Source: Rhodovulum sp. (GTDB taxonomy: Bacteria; Pseudomonadota; Alphaproteobacteria; Rhodobacterales; Rhodobacteraceae). Taken from it: 64,000 nt of DNA. Each line of letters opens with the position of its first letter. Position 1 is the stretch's first letter. The notes beneath the pieces were generated by a model. It did no database searches, was not told the origin of the DNA, and saw only the letters and a list, made by a program, of their open reading frames with translations. A program made the position numbers and the translations under genes. Where the stretch lies: NCBI GenBank assembly GCA_002706605.1, contig PALT01000043.1, forward strand, positions 62,001-126,000, read 5' to 3'. Positions 8,687-17,550 of the stretch are shown piece after piece.

Positions 8687-9889
8687 ATGAAGAACATCGT
8701 CATCCTTGGCGCGGGACAGGCCGGTGCGGGCGCGGCGCTCAAGCTGCGGGAACTGGGGTTTGCGGGCAAGATCACCTTGCTGGGCGATGAGGCCTATGCG
8801 CCCTATGAACGCCCTGAGCTGTCCAAGGCCTATGCCCTTGGCAAGATGGCGTTTTCCGCCCTGACCATCCTGACGCCCGAGGATGCGGCGGACAAGGGGA
8901 TCGACATGGTTCTGGGCGTGGGTGCAACCGCGATCAACCGCGCCGCCCGCACCGTTGAAACGCCGGTTGGCGATTTTGCCTATGACGCGCTGATCCTTGC
9001 GACGGGGGGCACGGCGCGCCGCCTGCCCCTGCCGCGTTCCCTGCGCGCGCGCACCTATGCGATCCGTACGCGCGATGACGCCGATGCGCTGCGCGACAAG
9101 CTGCCCCTGTCGCGGTCGGTCGCGGTGATCGGCGGCGGTTGGCTGGGGACCGAGGTCGCCATTACCGCGCGCGGGCTGTGCCCCGATGTGCATCTGGTTG
9201 AGGCGGCGGATCGTCTCTGCGCCCGCGTTGCGCCGCAATGGCTGTCGGACCGGCTGCACGACTGTCAGGTTGAGGCCGGCGTCACCCTGCATCTGGGGTC
9301 CATGCCCACGTTTGATGAGGACGGCATCACCATCGACGGCACCCGCGTCACCCCCGACCTGATCATCGAGGCGATCGGGATGCGCGCCAATGACGATCTG
9401 GCCGTGGCCGCAGGGATAGACTGTGACGACGGTATTCTGGTGGAAAACGGCTGCCAGACCAGCGATCCCTCGATCTTTGCCATCGGGGATTGCGCCCGTG
9501 CACGCGGTGGCCAGCGTCGCGAAAGCTGGCAACACGCCAACCAATCCGCCGAGGATGTCGCGCGCCGGTTAATGAATGCCTCCAAACGCACCCCCGAGGC
9601 CGATTGGTTCTGGAGCAGTCAGGGCCCCCACAAATTCCAGATGGTGGGCGAATGCCCCGACACCGCCGAGCAATGGGAACGCCGAGGTCCGCGCGGATGC
9701 AGCCGCCTGTACCTCAAAGGTGCCCGCCTGATCGGCTGTATCGCGATGGACAACCCGCGCGACATCGCCGATGCCCGCCGGATTATCGTCGCGAACCAGT
9801 CTCTGGATCAGACCAAGGCGGCAGATGCGAAAACGCCCCTGTCCAAATGCATCGCAGACGCGCGCGAGACCCTGCGCCTGCCGCACTAA
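8687..9889 (+). CDS. FAD-dependent NADH:ferredoxin reductase of the ring-hydroxylating dioxygenase
   Basis: 400 residues with the BphA4/HcaD architecture: FAD-binding GAGQAGAGAAL (8-18), an NAD-binding GGGWLGTEVA in the middle, FAIGDCAR (second FAD motif) and a C-terminal reductase domain. It would reduce the Rieske ferredoxin encoded at 1796, completing the three-component oxygenase. It lies downstream of the lower-pathway genes rather than beside the oxygenase, with a 101-bp spacer in which I see no convincing terminator; it may be read from the operon promoter or its own. Confidence 0.88.
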   Translation: MKNIVILGAGQAGAGAALKLRELGFAGKITLLGDEAYAPYERPELSKAYALGKMAFSALTILTPEDAADKGIDMVLGVGATAINRAARTVETPVGDFAYDALILATGGTARRLPLPRSLRARTYAIRTRDDADALRDKLPLSRSVAVIGGGWLGTEVAITARGLCPDVHLVEAADRLCARVAPQWLSDRLHDCQVEAGVTLHLGSMPTFDEDGITIDGTRVTPDLIIEAIGMRANDDLAVAAGIDCDDGILVENGCQTSDPSIFAIGDCARARGGQRRESWQHANQSAEDVARRLMNASKRTPEADWFWSSQGPHKFQMVGECPDTAEQWERRGPRGCSRLYLKGARLIGCIAMDNPRDIADARRIIVANQSLDQTKAADAKTPLSKCIADARETLRLPH

Positions 9890-9956
9890 GTTCACCAGCA
9901 CATCCGCGCGGATCGCAGTAACCCAAGGTATGGGCACCGGCCCTGCGCGGGGTCAA

Positions 9957-10580
9957 TCAGGCCTCTGCGTCGGCCTCCATCGCGGTGGCAAGGCGCATCG
10001 CCTTTTCGAAAAACTCGTCCGCGCTCATGCTGGAGATCGAGTTGTGCAAAACCGAGTCCCCCATGATCAGGCAATAGGCCAGATAGGCCCGTTTGCGCGC
10101 CTCATCCTCGCCAAACCCCATGTCGCGAAACAGCTTGGTGATATAGTCGAACCGGATTTCATCGACCTCGGCCACGGCCTTGCGCGGCATTTCCACGCGA
10201 CGACCCCAATCGCGGATCGACGATTCAATCTGGGCAAATGCAGGCGAATTCTTGCGTCGCGGCAGTTCGAACAGGCGGCGCAGACGCTCTTTGGGGTCAA
10301 CCCCGCTGATGGAAATCGACCGGATGACGTTCAACGTCATCTTCTTGCGCCAGTGGCTGAGCATCGCGCCAAGCAATTCGCCACGGTTGTTGAAATGCCA
10401 ATAAAAGCTACCCTTGGTCACGCCAAGCTTGGTGCAGAGCGCGTCGATCTTGATGCCGCGCACGTTCTCGTTGGTCAGAATATCCAACGCCGCCTTGACC
10501 CAATCCTGTTCGTTCAGGGGGCTGCCTTTGTGGCGCTGAGTGGCGCGGCGCTTGGGCGTTGGAGGGACTTCGTCGCTCAC
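9957..10580 (-). CDS. TetR/AcrR-family transcriptional regulator
   Basis: 207 residues. An N-terminal helix-turn-helix at about residues 36-65 (IKIDALCTKLGVTKGSFYWHFNNRGEL) has the TetR signature of a recognition helix ending in YxHF. The C-terminal ligand-binding part is helical and not diagnostic. It converges on the catabolic operon and is the nearest regulator, so control of that operon is a reasonable inference. The operon promoter lies outside the window, so no operator can be checked. A basic stretch (KRRATQRHK) precedes the HTH. Confidence 0.85.
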   Translation of the reverse strand: MSDEVPPTPKRRATQRHKGSPLNEQDWVKAALDILTNENVRGIKIDALCTKLGVTKGSFYWHFNNRGELLGAMLSHWRKKMTLNVIRSISISGVDPKERLRRLFELPRRKNSPAFAQIESSIRDWGRRVEMPRKAVAEVDEIRFDYITKLFRDMGFGEDEARKRAYLAYCLIMGDSVLHNSISSMSADEFFEKAMRLATAMEADAEA

Positions 10581-10677
10581 CTGTGTCTCCTTTGGGTTCG
10601 CCCTACGTTAGGGTACTGTGCGCCAGAGATGAAGGGGTGACGGCGCAACACCGCCCCACCGTGATTGCAATGCCACC

Positions 10678-11130
10678 CTATCGCCGCGCGGCGAAAAAAC
10701 TGCGCAACATTTCGGCGCAACGGTCCGCGTCGATCCCGTCGTAAATCTCGGGCACATGGTGGGCCTGCGGATGGGTGAACACACGCGGGCCGACCGACAC
10801 GCCGCCCGATTTCGGGTCCGAGGCCCCGTAATACAGGCGCGCGATTCGCGCGTTGGCAATCGCGGCGGCGCACATCGGACAGGGTTCCAGCGTCACATAC
10901 AGATCGCAGCCCGTCAGACGTTCCGCCCCCAACAGGTCACAGGCCGCCCGAATGGCCAGAATTTCTGCATGCGCCGTCGGATCGTTCAATTCCCGCGTCC
11001 GGTTGCCCGCCTGCGCCAAAATCGCACCATCAGGCCCGATAATGACTGCGCCTACAGGCACTTCGCCCCGCGCTTGGGCGGCCTCGGCCTCGACCAATGC
11101 GGTGGCCATATGGGATTTGAACGGGCTCAT
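10678..11130 (-). CDS. tadA: tRNA-specific adenosine deaminase (A34 to inosine)
   Basis: 150 residues with the cytidine-deaminase-fold zinc site: H54-A-E56 and P-C84-P-M-C87. RGEVPVGAVI near residue 21 and ARLYYGASDPKSGG are characteristic of TadA rather than of free-base deaminases. It makes inosine at the wobble base of tRNA-Arg(ACG). It is divergent from the pseudouridine synthase gene with 77 bp between them, which must hold both promoters. Confidence 0.9.
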   Translation of the reverse strand: MSPFKSHMATALVEAEAAQARGEVPVGAVIIGPDGAILAQAGNRTRELNDPTAHAEILAIRAACDLLGAERLTGCDLYVTLEPCPMCAAAIANARIARLYYGASDPKSGGVSVGPRVFTHPQAHHVPEIYDGIDADRCAEMLRSFFAARR

Positions 11131-11207
11131 GCCATCCGTGATGGCGCAAAGGTGGGCCTATGCGCAAGGTGCTTTCGTCCGCGCGCATTTGGGCGTAAAC
11201 GCATCAC

Positions 11208-12161
11208 ATGAGTGAAAAACCGTTTCAGGGCGATCGCATCGCCAAGGTCCTTGCCCGCGCCGGTGTCGCATCCCGCCGCGAGGCCGAACGCATGATCGAA
11301 GCAGGGCGCGTCAGCGTCAACGGCAAGGTCCAGACCAGCCCCGCCCTGAACGTGACGCCCAAGGACAAGATCCTTGTCGATGGCAAACCCGTGGCCGAGG
11401 CCGAGCCGCCACGTCTGTGGCTCTATCACAAACCCACGGGGTTGGTGACCACGGCGCGCGACGAAAAGGGTCGCACGACGGTGTTTGACGAGCTGCCCGA
11501 CGGCATGCCGCGCGTGATGTCGGTGGGGCGTCTCGATTTGAATTCCGAAGGTCTGTTGCTGCTGACCAATGACGGCGAGATCAAACGCCGTCTGGAATTG
11601 CCCTCGACCGGATGGCTGCGCAAATACCGCGTGCGGGTCAAAGGCACGCCGACCGACGAAATGCTGGTCCCCCTGCGCGAAGGCATCACCATCGACGGCG
11701 AAACCTTCCAAGGTATGGACGTCCATCTGGACCGCCAACAGGGCGCGAACGCATGGCTGACCATTGGTCTGCGCGAGGGCAAAAACCGCGAAATCCGCCG
11801 CGCGATGGACTATATCGGTCTGACCGTGAACCGCCTGCTGCGCATCAGTTACGGCCCGTTTCAGTTAAACGATCTGAAACCCGGTGAGGTGGAAGAGGTC
11901 AAATCGCGGGTGCTGCGCGATCAACTGGGTCTGGACAAGGATTTCGCGCCTGCGGACAAACCCCGCCCCAAGGTGCGCCGCGGCGGCAAACCCGCGCCGC
12001 GCGGTGCAAAGGGTCCGCGCCCGCCCGTGGATGATCTGGACGATTTCGGCTCGAAACGCGGCCGCCGTCCACAGGGGCGTCCGAGTGGTGCCAAACCATC
12101 CCGCCCCGCGCGCGGCCCCCAAGGCACAGGCAAACCCGGCGGTCCACGGGGAAAACGCTGA
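11208..12161 (+). CDS. RsuA/RluB-family ribosomal RNA pseudouridine synthase
   Basis: 317 residues. An S4 RNA-binding domain (about 8-60, with AGVASRREAERMIEAGRVSVNG) is followed by the synthase domain with catalytic Asp110 in GRLDLNSEGLLLLT. From about residue 245 the protein ends in a low-complexity basic tail rich in Arg, Gly, Pro and Lys, common in alphaproteobacterial members. It isomerises a uridine in 16S or 23S rRNA; RluB (23S) is the most likely ortholog but RsuA/RluE/RluF cannot be excluded. Confidence 0.88.
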   Translation: MSEKPFQGDRIAKVLARAGVASRREAERMIEAGRVSVNGKVQTSPALNVTPKDKILVDGKPVAEAEPPRLWLYHKPTGLVTTARDEKGRTTVFDELPDGMPRVMSVGRLDLNSEGLLLLTNDGEIKRRLELPSTGWLRKYRVRVKGTPTDEMLVPLREGITIDGETFQGMDVHLDRQQGANAWLTIGLREGKNREIRRAMDYIGLTVNRLLRISYGPFQLNDLKPGEVEEVKSRVLRDQLGLDKDFAPADKPRPKVRRGGKPAPRGAKGPRPPVDDLDDFGSKRGRRPQGRPSGAKPSRPARGPQGTGKPGGPRGKR

Positions 12162-12233
12162 TCCAATCCCCCCTTGTTTGCCCGTCTGGGATATGGCTTG
12201 CTGTGCACGAACGCGTGAAAGGACCTGCAAGCT

Positions 12234-13034
12234 ATGGGCGAGATGCTGAGTTTGGGAAATCTGGCGGATTTCCTGTTGCTGTTTGTTTTGCAAACGGTTT
12301 TGACGATGGGCAACGTTCTGGGCATCGGGATTGAGGCCGGTCGTGCGCCCTTGGCCCAACAATCCGCCGTCCGGTTCTGGGGCATCGGCAGTGCGGTCAT
12401 CCTGCGCATCGTGGTGTTTCTGGCGACGCTTGGCATTCTGAACGGCTTTGGCGGGGCGTTTGTACACCTTGGCTGGGACGGGGTAATTACCGGCGGCGTC
12501 GGCCTGTCCACCCTTGCCTTTGCAGTTGGGGGCGCGATGCTGATCCTGACGGCGATCAAGGAAATCGCGCGCCTGTTGTCGGTGGAGCATCTGGACAATG
12601 ATCTGGACGACCGTGGCGGACGCCCCGGTTTGATGTCGCTGATCGGTATTCTGGGCCTGAACGTGGTCTATGCGTTTGAAGGCACGATTGCCGCCCTTGC
12701 CCTGACCACCTATCAGCCGGTGATTTTCGCGGCGTTTCTGCTGCCTTGGATCGGGGTTCTGATCCTGCGCGATGAACTGACGCTGTTCCTGTCGCGCCGC
12801 CGGATGGTTGAGGTGGGTGGCCTGTTCATCCTGCTGGCCGTGGGCATTCTAGCCCTTGGCATGGCGGGGACGGCGTCTGATCCGATTGCCCCGATCAGCA
12901 TCTTTGGCATGGCCGTCACCCCGATGTCACAGGCCGCATTCTATACCACCGTCATCGTGTTGATCGCCGTCGTCTATAGCCAGTCGAGCTTTGCCCGAAA
13001 ATTGGCCGCCGCGCGAAAAGCCGCGCAAAAATAG
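12234..13034 (+). CDS. TerC-like integral membrane protein
   Basis: 266 residues with about seven hydrophobic segments (around 12-30, 50-70, 84-104, 130-155, 158-172, 195-215 and 235-255). The overall pattern and the charged linker after the third segment (SVEHLDNDLDD) resemble the TerC / YjbE / LysE-like transporter group. TerC proteins are tied to tellurite and metal stress or Mn2+ efflux. The neighbours downstream (XpaC and TelA families) belong to the same stress-response neighbourhood, supporting the call. Family assignment is moderate, ligand unknown. Confidence 0.6.
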   Translation: MGEMLSLGNLADFLLLFVLQTVLTMGNVLGIGIEAGRAPLAQQSAVRFWGIGSAVILRIVVFLATLGILNGFGGAFVHLGWDGVITGGVGLSTLAFAVGGAMLILTAIKEIARLLSVEHLDNDLDDRGGRPGLMSLIGILGLNVVYAFEGTIAALALTTYQPVIFAAFLLPWIGVLILRDELTLFLSRRRMVEVGGLFILLAVGILALGMAGTASDPIAPISIFGMAVTPMSQAAFYTTVIVLIAVVYSQSSFARKLAAARKAAQK

Positions 13035-13097
13035 GCGATTAGGGATTTCGGATTTGCTGCAAAGGGCTGCCTTTGCTTAACCTGACAAAAGAGTGAG

Positions 13098-13193
13098 ATG
13101 GGGAACCGGATGTCCGGCACGGTTTTACAAAAGATTGCATTCTTTCTGCTGATCGCGCTGGTGATCTATGCGGGCACCGGAGGGGGTGCATAA
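13098..13193 (+). CDS. Small single-span membrane protein (31 aa), unnamed
   Basis: ATG at 13098 opens a 31-residue frame: an N-terminal MGNRMSGTVLQK followed by the hydrophobic IAFFLLIALVIYAGTG, ending GGA. A second in-frame ATG at 13110 is possible. Its TAA overlaps the ATG of the xpaC-like gene (TAATG at 13191-13195), the arrangement expected of translationally coupled genes. A 16-residue uncharged stretch fits one transmembrane helix. Function unknown; possibly a partner of the XpaC/TelA pair. Confidence 0.6.
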   Translation: MGNRMSGTVLQKIAFFLLIALVIYAGTGGGA

Positions 13194-14077
13194 TGGCCCA
13201 ACGTTTTGGTGGCGCACATAGCCCCGGCGGCCCGCCCCCCGGCACAACCGCAACACGCAAAAAACACCCGTTCGAGGGGCGTAAACCCGCGCGCGCGGCG
13301 GTACGTACCAAGGTCCTGTTCATCGTGCCCCTACACTATGCGATCCACGCTTTTCGCTCGGACGCGACGGATATGGCGATGTATCTGGTGGCGATGGGCG
13401 TCCTGCTGGGCGGGGCATGGCTGACCCGTGAGGGCGTGCGCGCGCAAGAGGCCTATGAGGCACGCACGATCGCCCGCCGTCCCGCCGTTCCGCGTAAAAT
13501 TCTGGGATCGGTCCTGACCGGTCTTGGCCTTGGCGTTGCGGGTCTGGTCGGTCATGGCGTGGTTGAGGCCGTGATTTTTGCCGTGCTTGGCGCGGGTCTG
13601 CACCTGTTTGCGTTCGGCCCCGATCCCCTGCGGGACAAGGGTGCCGAAGGCATCGACATGTTCCAACAGGACCGTGTCGCCCGCGTTGTGGATGAGGCCG
13701 AGGAGCACCTTGCCGCCATGTCGGATGCGATCTTGCGGGCGCGCGACCGTCACCTGTCTGACCGCGTGGCCCAGTTTCAGGTCACCGTGCGCGACATGTT
13801 TCGCACCGTCGAACAGGACCCTCGCGACCTGACGGCGGCGCGCAAATATCTGGGGGTCTATCTGCTGGGGGCCAAGGACGCGACGGTGAAATTCGCCGAC
13901 CTCTATGCGCGCACCCAAGACCAAGGTGCGCGCGCGGATTATGAGGCATTGCTAGGCGATCTGGAGAGCAATTTCGCGGCAAAGACACAGACGCTTCTCT
14001 TGGATGATCGCAGCGATCTGGACGTTGAAATCGAAGTGTTGCGCGACCGTCTGGCGCGCGAAGGGGTACGCCCGTAA
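13193..14077 (+). CDS. XpaC-family (5-bromo-4-chloroindolyl phosphate hydrolysis) membrane protein
   Basis: 294 residues. A proline- and basic-rich N-terminus (about 1-45) precedes two hydrophobic blocks (about 45-80 and 102-145). A soluble helical domain follows (IDMFQQDRVARVVDEAEEHLAAMSDAI onward) with a conserved-looking KYLGVYLLGAKDATVKFADLY segment, as in XpaC. The family is consistently found beside TelA and is implicated in envelope stress; its biochemical activity is not established. The start overlaps the 31-aa gene and telA follows 26 bp downstream. Confidence 0.75.
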   Translation: MAQRFGGAHSPGGPPPGTTATRKKHPFEGRKPARAAVRTKVLFIVPLHYAIHAFRSDATDMAMYLVAMGVLLGGAWLTREGVRAQEAYEARTIARRPAVPRKILGSVLTGLGLGVAGLVGHGVVEAVIFAVLGAGLHLFAFGPDPLRDKGAEGIDMFQQDRVARVVDEAEEHLAAMSDAILRARDRHLSDRVAQFQVTVRDMFRTVEQDPRDLTAARKYLGVYLLGAKDATVKFADLYARTQDQGARADYEALLGDLESNFAAKTQTLLLDDRSDLDVEIEVLRDRLAREGVRP

Positions 14078-14103
14078 AGGGCCATTATTGGTGGGATAAA
14101 GAG

Positions 14104-15294
14104 ATGTCAGAGACCATTCGTCAAAAGGCCGAACAAGATCTGAAAGCGGTCGAAGAAGTCACCGCGAACCTGTTGCCCGAACCCAAGGGCGAGTTGATCA
14201 CGCTGGACGCGGCGGACGCCTCGACCAGTGAAGAGGTCCGCAAACGCATGGGTGAGCTGGACATGACCGACACCCAGTCGATCATCGGCTTTGGTTCGCG
14301 CGCGCAAACCGAGTTGCAACAGATCAGCCAATCCATGCTGCAGGACGTGCGTAACAAGGACGTCGGCCCCGCCGGTGACAGCCTGCGCAGCATCGTCACC
14401 ACCCTGCGCGGATTTTCGGTCAGCGAACTGGACGTGCGCCGTGAACGCAGTTGGTGGGAGAAACTGACCGGCAAGGCCGCGCCGTTCGCCAAGTTTCTGG
14501 CGCGGTTCGAGGACGTCCAAGGCCAGATCGACAAGATCACCGACAACCTGCTGAACCATGAACACAAGCTGCTCAAGGATATCAAATCCTTGGACAAGCT
14601 TTATGAAAAGACGCTGGATTTTTACGACGAACTGGCGCTCTACATCGCGGCGGGTGAGGCCAAGCTGGCGGAACTGGACGGCGAAACCATCCCCGCCAAG
14701 GCCGCCGAGGTCGACGCCGCCCCCGAGGATCAGCAGGTGATCAAGGCACAAGAGCTGCGCGATCTGCGCGCCGCCCGCGATGATCTGGAACGCCGCGTGC
14801 ATGACCTGAAACTGACGCGTCAGGTGACGATGCAATCCCTGCCCTCGATCCGTCTGGTTCAGGAAAACGACAAATCGCTGGTGACCAAGATCAACTCGAC
14901 CTTGGTGAACACTGTTCCCCTGTGGGAAACCCAGTTGGCCCAAGCGGTTACGATCCAGCGCTCGAAAGAGGCCGCCGAGGCGGTGCGCGCCGCCTCTGAC
15001 CTGACGAATGAACTGCTGACCGCGAATGCACGGAACCTTCAGGACGCCAACCGCGTTGTCCGTCAGGAAATGGAACGCGGTATCTTCGACATTGAATCCG
15101 TCAAGGAGGCTAACGCAACTTTGATTGCAACTATCGAAGAAAGTCTGCAGATTGCCGACGAGGGAAAAGCCAAACGTGCAGCCGCCGAGGAGGAGCTCCA
15201 GAAAATGGAGTCGGAACTGCGCGATACTTTGGCTTCGGCAAAAGCACGCGGCGACGGGACCGGCACCAACACCGGCACCTCCGTACCCGCATAA
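14104..15294 (+). CDS. telA: TelA/KlaA toxic-anion-resistance family protein
   Basis: 396 residues, almost entirely helical and coiled-coil-like, with no membrane segment. FGSRAQTELQQISQSMLQDVRNKDVGPAGDSL and the later WWEKLTGKAAPFAKFLARFEDVQGQIDKI are typical TelA segments. The family is associated with tellurite and other toxic-anion or antimicrobial stress and pairs with XpaC, as here. A long antisense frame covers the gene but has no conserved content. Confidence 0.82.
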   Translation: MSETIRQKAEQDLKAVEEVTANLLPEPKGELITLDAADASTSEEVRKRMGELDMTDTQSIIGFGSRAQTELQQISQSMLQDVRNKDVGPAGDSLRSIVTTLRGFSVSELDVRRERSWWEKLTGKAAPFAKFLARFEDVQGQIDKITDNLLNHEHKLLKDIKSLDKLYEKTLDFYDELALYIAAGEAKLAELDGETIPAKAAEVDAAPEDQQVIKAQELRDLRAARDDLERRVHDLKLTRQVTMQSLPSIRLVQENDKSLVTKINSTLVNTVPLWETQLAQAVTIQRSKEAAEAVRAASDLTNELLTANARNLQDANRVVRQEMERGIFDIESVKEANATLIATIEESLQIADEGKAKRAAAEEELQKMESELRDTLASAKARGDGTGTNTGTSVPA

Positions 15295-15316
15295 AAACTG
15301 GGGGGAACAGGCAATT

Positions 15317-16261
15317 CTGTACCGACTGGGCGTAAAAACATGTGCGGTGATGGCGGCAATCGTCCTCGCCGCCTGCGAGATGACCACGGCACCCGAAGAC
15401 GTCGTTCCCCCGCCGCACCGCCCTGATACGGCGGTGCCCGCGCCCTCCCCCGAGAGCGAGGTGATGCGCAACTATTTCAACCGTGTTCAGGCCGATCTGA
15501 TCACGCGCGGGTTGATGCGCACCGATGGCGGCGGCCCCGATACACCGTTCACGCCGCAACAGTTGATCGACAATTTCGTCAACATCGCCTTGTTCGACGA
15601 ATATGTGAACGTGAATGGCCGTCTGGTCCCGCGCACGACGACCAGCAGCCTGCGCCGCTGGGACAAGCCAATCCGCATGCATGTCATTTTCGGCGATACC
15701 GTCCCTCTGGAACAACGCGTGCTGGATAAGAAAAACATCCGCAGCTATGTCCAGCGCCTGTCGAGACTGACGGGCCTGCCGGTCTATCCGGCCTCGCCGG
15801 AAACCGCGAATTTCCACGTGCTGATGCTGAACGAAGGCGACCGGCGCAACTTCGGCCCCCGCCTGCGCGAACTGGTGCCCGGGGTGGATGACACGACCCT
15901 GCGCACCGTGATCGACATGCCGAAATCGACCTTCTGTCTGGTCTTTGCCTTTTCCCACGGCAGTTCGTCCACCTACAGCCGCGCCGTCGCCGTGATCCGC
16001 GCCGAACACCCCGACCGGCTGCGCAAATCCTGCATTCATGAGGAACTGGCCCAAGGTCTGGGCCTTGCCAACGATAGCCCGACCGCGCGCCCCTCGATCT
16101 TTAACGATGACGAGGAATTCGCCTACCTGACGGCCCATGACGAATTGCTGCTGAAAATGCTCTACGATCGACGCCTGACCCCCGGCATGCGCGAGGCCGA
16201 GGCGCGCCCGATCCTGCGCGCCATTGTCGACGATCTTTTGGGCACAAACACGCAATCCTAG
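15317..16261 (+). CDS. DUF2927-family lipoprotein, probable non-ATG start
   Basis: About 314 residues if read from CTG 15317. The mature domain is DUF2927: it contains KSCIHEELAQGLGLANDSPTARPSIFNDDEEFA in two adjacent segments, with a HEExxxxxGL pattern like a degenerate zinc-protease motif. The first ATG (15350) would leave only MAAIVLAAC with no positive N-terminus. Reading from CTG 15317 or ATT 15314, after GGGGGGAAC, gives YRLGVKTCAVMAAIVLAAC, a proper lipoprotein signal with lipobox LAAC. I therefore place the start there. Probably anchored in the inner or outer membrane facing the periplasm. Confidence 0.72.
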   Translation: MYRLGVKTCAVMAAIVLAACEMTTAPEDVVPPPHRPDTAVPAPSPESEVMRNYFNRVQADLITRGLMRTDGGGPDTPFTPQQLIDNFVNIALFDEYVNVNGRLVPRTTTSSLRRWDKPIRMHVIFGDTVPLEQRVLDKKNIRSYVQRLSRLTGLPVYPASPETANFHVLMLNEGDRRNFGPRLRELVPGVDDTTLRTVIDMPKSTFCLVFAFSHGSSSTYSRAVAVIRAEHPDRLRKSCIHEELAQGLGLANDSPTARPSIFNDDEEFAYLTAHDELLLKMLYDRRLTPGMREAEARPILRAIVDDLLGTNTQS

Positions 16262-16296
16262 ATCGGCGGACCTAGGCCAGCGGGACAATCCTGCGT

Positions 16297-16320
16297 CAAT
16301 TCCCCCCAAGCGGGGAATTG
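16297..16320. terminator. Hairpin between DUF2927 and SPFH genes
   Basis: Perfect 9-bp inverted repeat CAATTCCCC / GGGGAATTG (16297-16305 and 16312-16320) with a 6-base loop, 35 bp after the lipoprotein stop. There is no T-run, so termination may be weak or Rho-assisted. Confidence 0.4.
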
Positions 16321-16377
16321 GCAGCGCCCGCGCCTTGTGTTTTAACCTTAGGCAACTGTTTTCAAAGGGATGGTGCC

Positions 16378-17514
16378 ATGGGTATCTTTGATTTCCTGTC
16401 TGGTGAATTTATCGACGTGATCCACTGGGTGGACGACACCCGCGACACGATGGTCTGGCGGTTCGAGCGCGAAGGTCATGAAATCAAATACGGCGCGAAA
16501 CTGACCGTGCGCGAAGGCCAATCCGCCGTCTTCGTGCATGAAGGCCAACTGGCCGATGTGTTCACGCCCGGGCTTTATATGTTGGAAACCAACAACATGC
16601 CCATCATGACCACGCTTCAGCACTGGGATCACGGGTTCCGCTCGCCGTTCAAATCCGAAATCTATTTCGTCAACACCACGCGGTTCAACAACCTGAAATG
16701 GGGCACGAAAAACCCCATCATGCTGCGCGATCCCGAATTCGGTCCGACCCGCATCCGCGCCTTTGGCACCTATTCAATCCGCGTGACCGACCCTGCCCGT
16801 TTCATGACCGAAATCGTCGGCACCGACGGCGAATTCACCATGGACGAGATCAGCTTCCAAATCCGCAACATCATCGTGCAGGAATTCTCGCGCACCATCG
16901 CAGGCAGCCAAATTCCCGTCCTCGACATGGCCGCCAACACCGCCGATCTGGGCAAGCTCATCGCCTCCGAGGTCTCGCGCCCGCTGGCCGAATACGGCCT
17001 GTCGATGCCGGAATTCTACATCGAAAACATCTCGCTGCCGCCCGCGGTGGAACAGGCGCTGGACAAACGCACCTCGATGGGACTGGCGGGTGATCTGGGC
17101 AAGTTCACCCAATATTCGGCGGCCGAGGCGATGACCGCCGCCGCCCAAAACCCCAACGGGGGCGGCGGCATGGGTGCGGGCCTTGGCATGGGAATGGGCA
17201 TGGCCATGGCCAACCAGATGGCCGCCGGACCGTGGGGCGCACGCCCCCAAACCCACCACGCCGCCCCCGCCGCGATGGCGCCCCCGCCCCCGCCGGTCGA
17301 ACATGTCTGGCACATCGCCGAAAACGGCGCGACCAAGGGCCCGTTCTCCAAGGCCGCGATGGGCCGCATGGCCACCGACGGCGCGCTGACCCGCGAGACA
17401 CTGGTCTGGACACCGGGTCAGGACGGTTGGCTCCCCGCCGGTCAGGTCACGGAACTGGCGCAACTGTTTACCATTCTGCCCCCGCCGCCTCCTCCGCCGC
17501 CCCCCGGCGTCTAA
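16378..17514 (+). CDS. SPFH-domain protein with C-terminal GYF_2 domain
   Basis: 378 residues from the ATG after AAAGGGA. The N-terminal about 250 residues form an SPFH/band-7-like domain (MVWRFEREGHEIKYGAKLTVREGQSAVFVHEGQ, FTPGLYML), of the group often labelled virion core protein/YdjI-like. A Gly/Ala/Met-rich linker (about 260-310) leads to a GYF_2 domain (VWHIAENGATKGPFSKAAMGRM...WTPGQDGW). The protein ends in a run of nine prolines. SPFH proteins scaffold membranes or target partner proteins; GYF domains bind proline-rich ligands, so self-interaction through the tail or binding of the Pro-rich start of the next protein is conceivable. Confidence 0.78.
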   Translation: MGIFDFLSGEFIDVIHWVDDTRDTMVWRFEREGHEIKYGAKLTVREGQSAVFVHEGQLADVFTPGLYMLETNNMPIMTTLQHWDHGFRSPFKSEIYFVNTTRFNNLKWGTKNPIMLRDPEFGPTRIRAFGTYSIRVTDPARFMTEIVGTDGEFTMDEISFQIRNIIVQEFSRTIAGSQIPVLDMAANTADLGKLIASEVSRPLAEYGLSMPEFYIENISLPPAVEQALDKRTSMGLAGDLGKFTQYSAAEAMTAAAQNPNGGGGMGAGLGMGMGMAMANQMAAGPWGARPQTHHAAPAAMAPPPPPVEHVWHIAENGATKGPFSKAAMGRMATDGALTRETLVWTPGQDGWLPAGQVTELAQLFTILPPPPPPPPPGV

Positions 17515-17550
17515 CCTCTTCATCTTGGCAAAAATCCTCCCGCCGGAGGC

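Noticed and set aside
14107-15471. 454-codon minus-strand frame opposite telA
   Set aside because: High-GC antisense shadow without conserved motifs; the + strand TelA-family gene explains the region.
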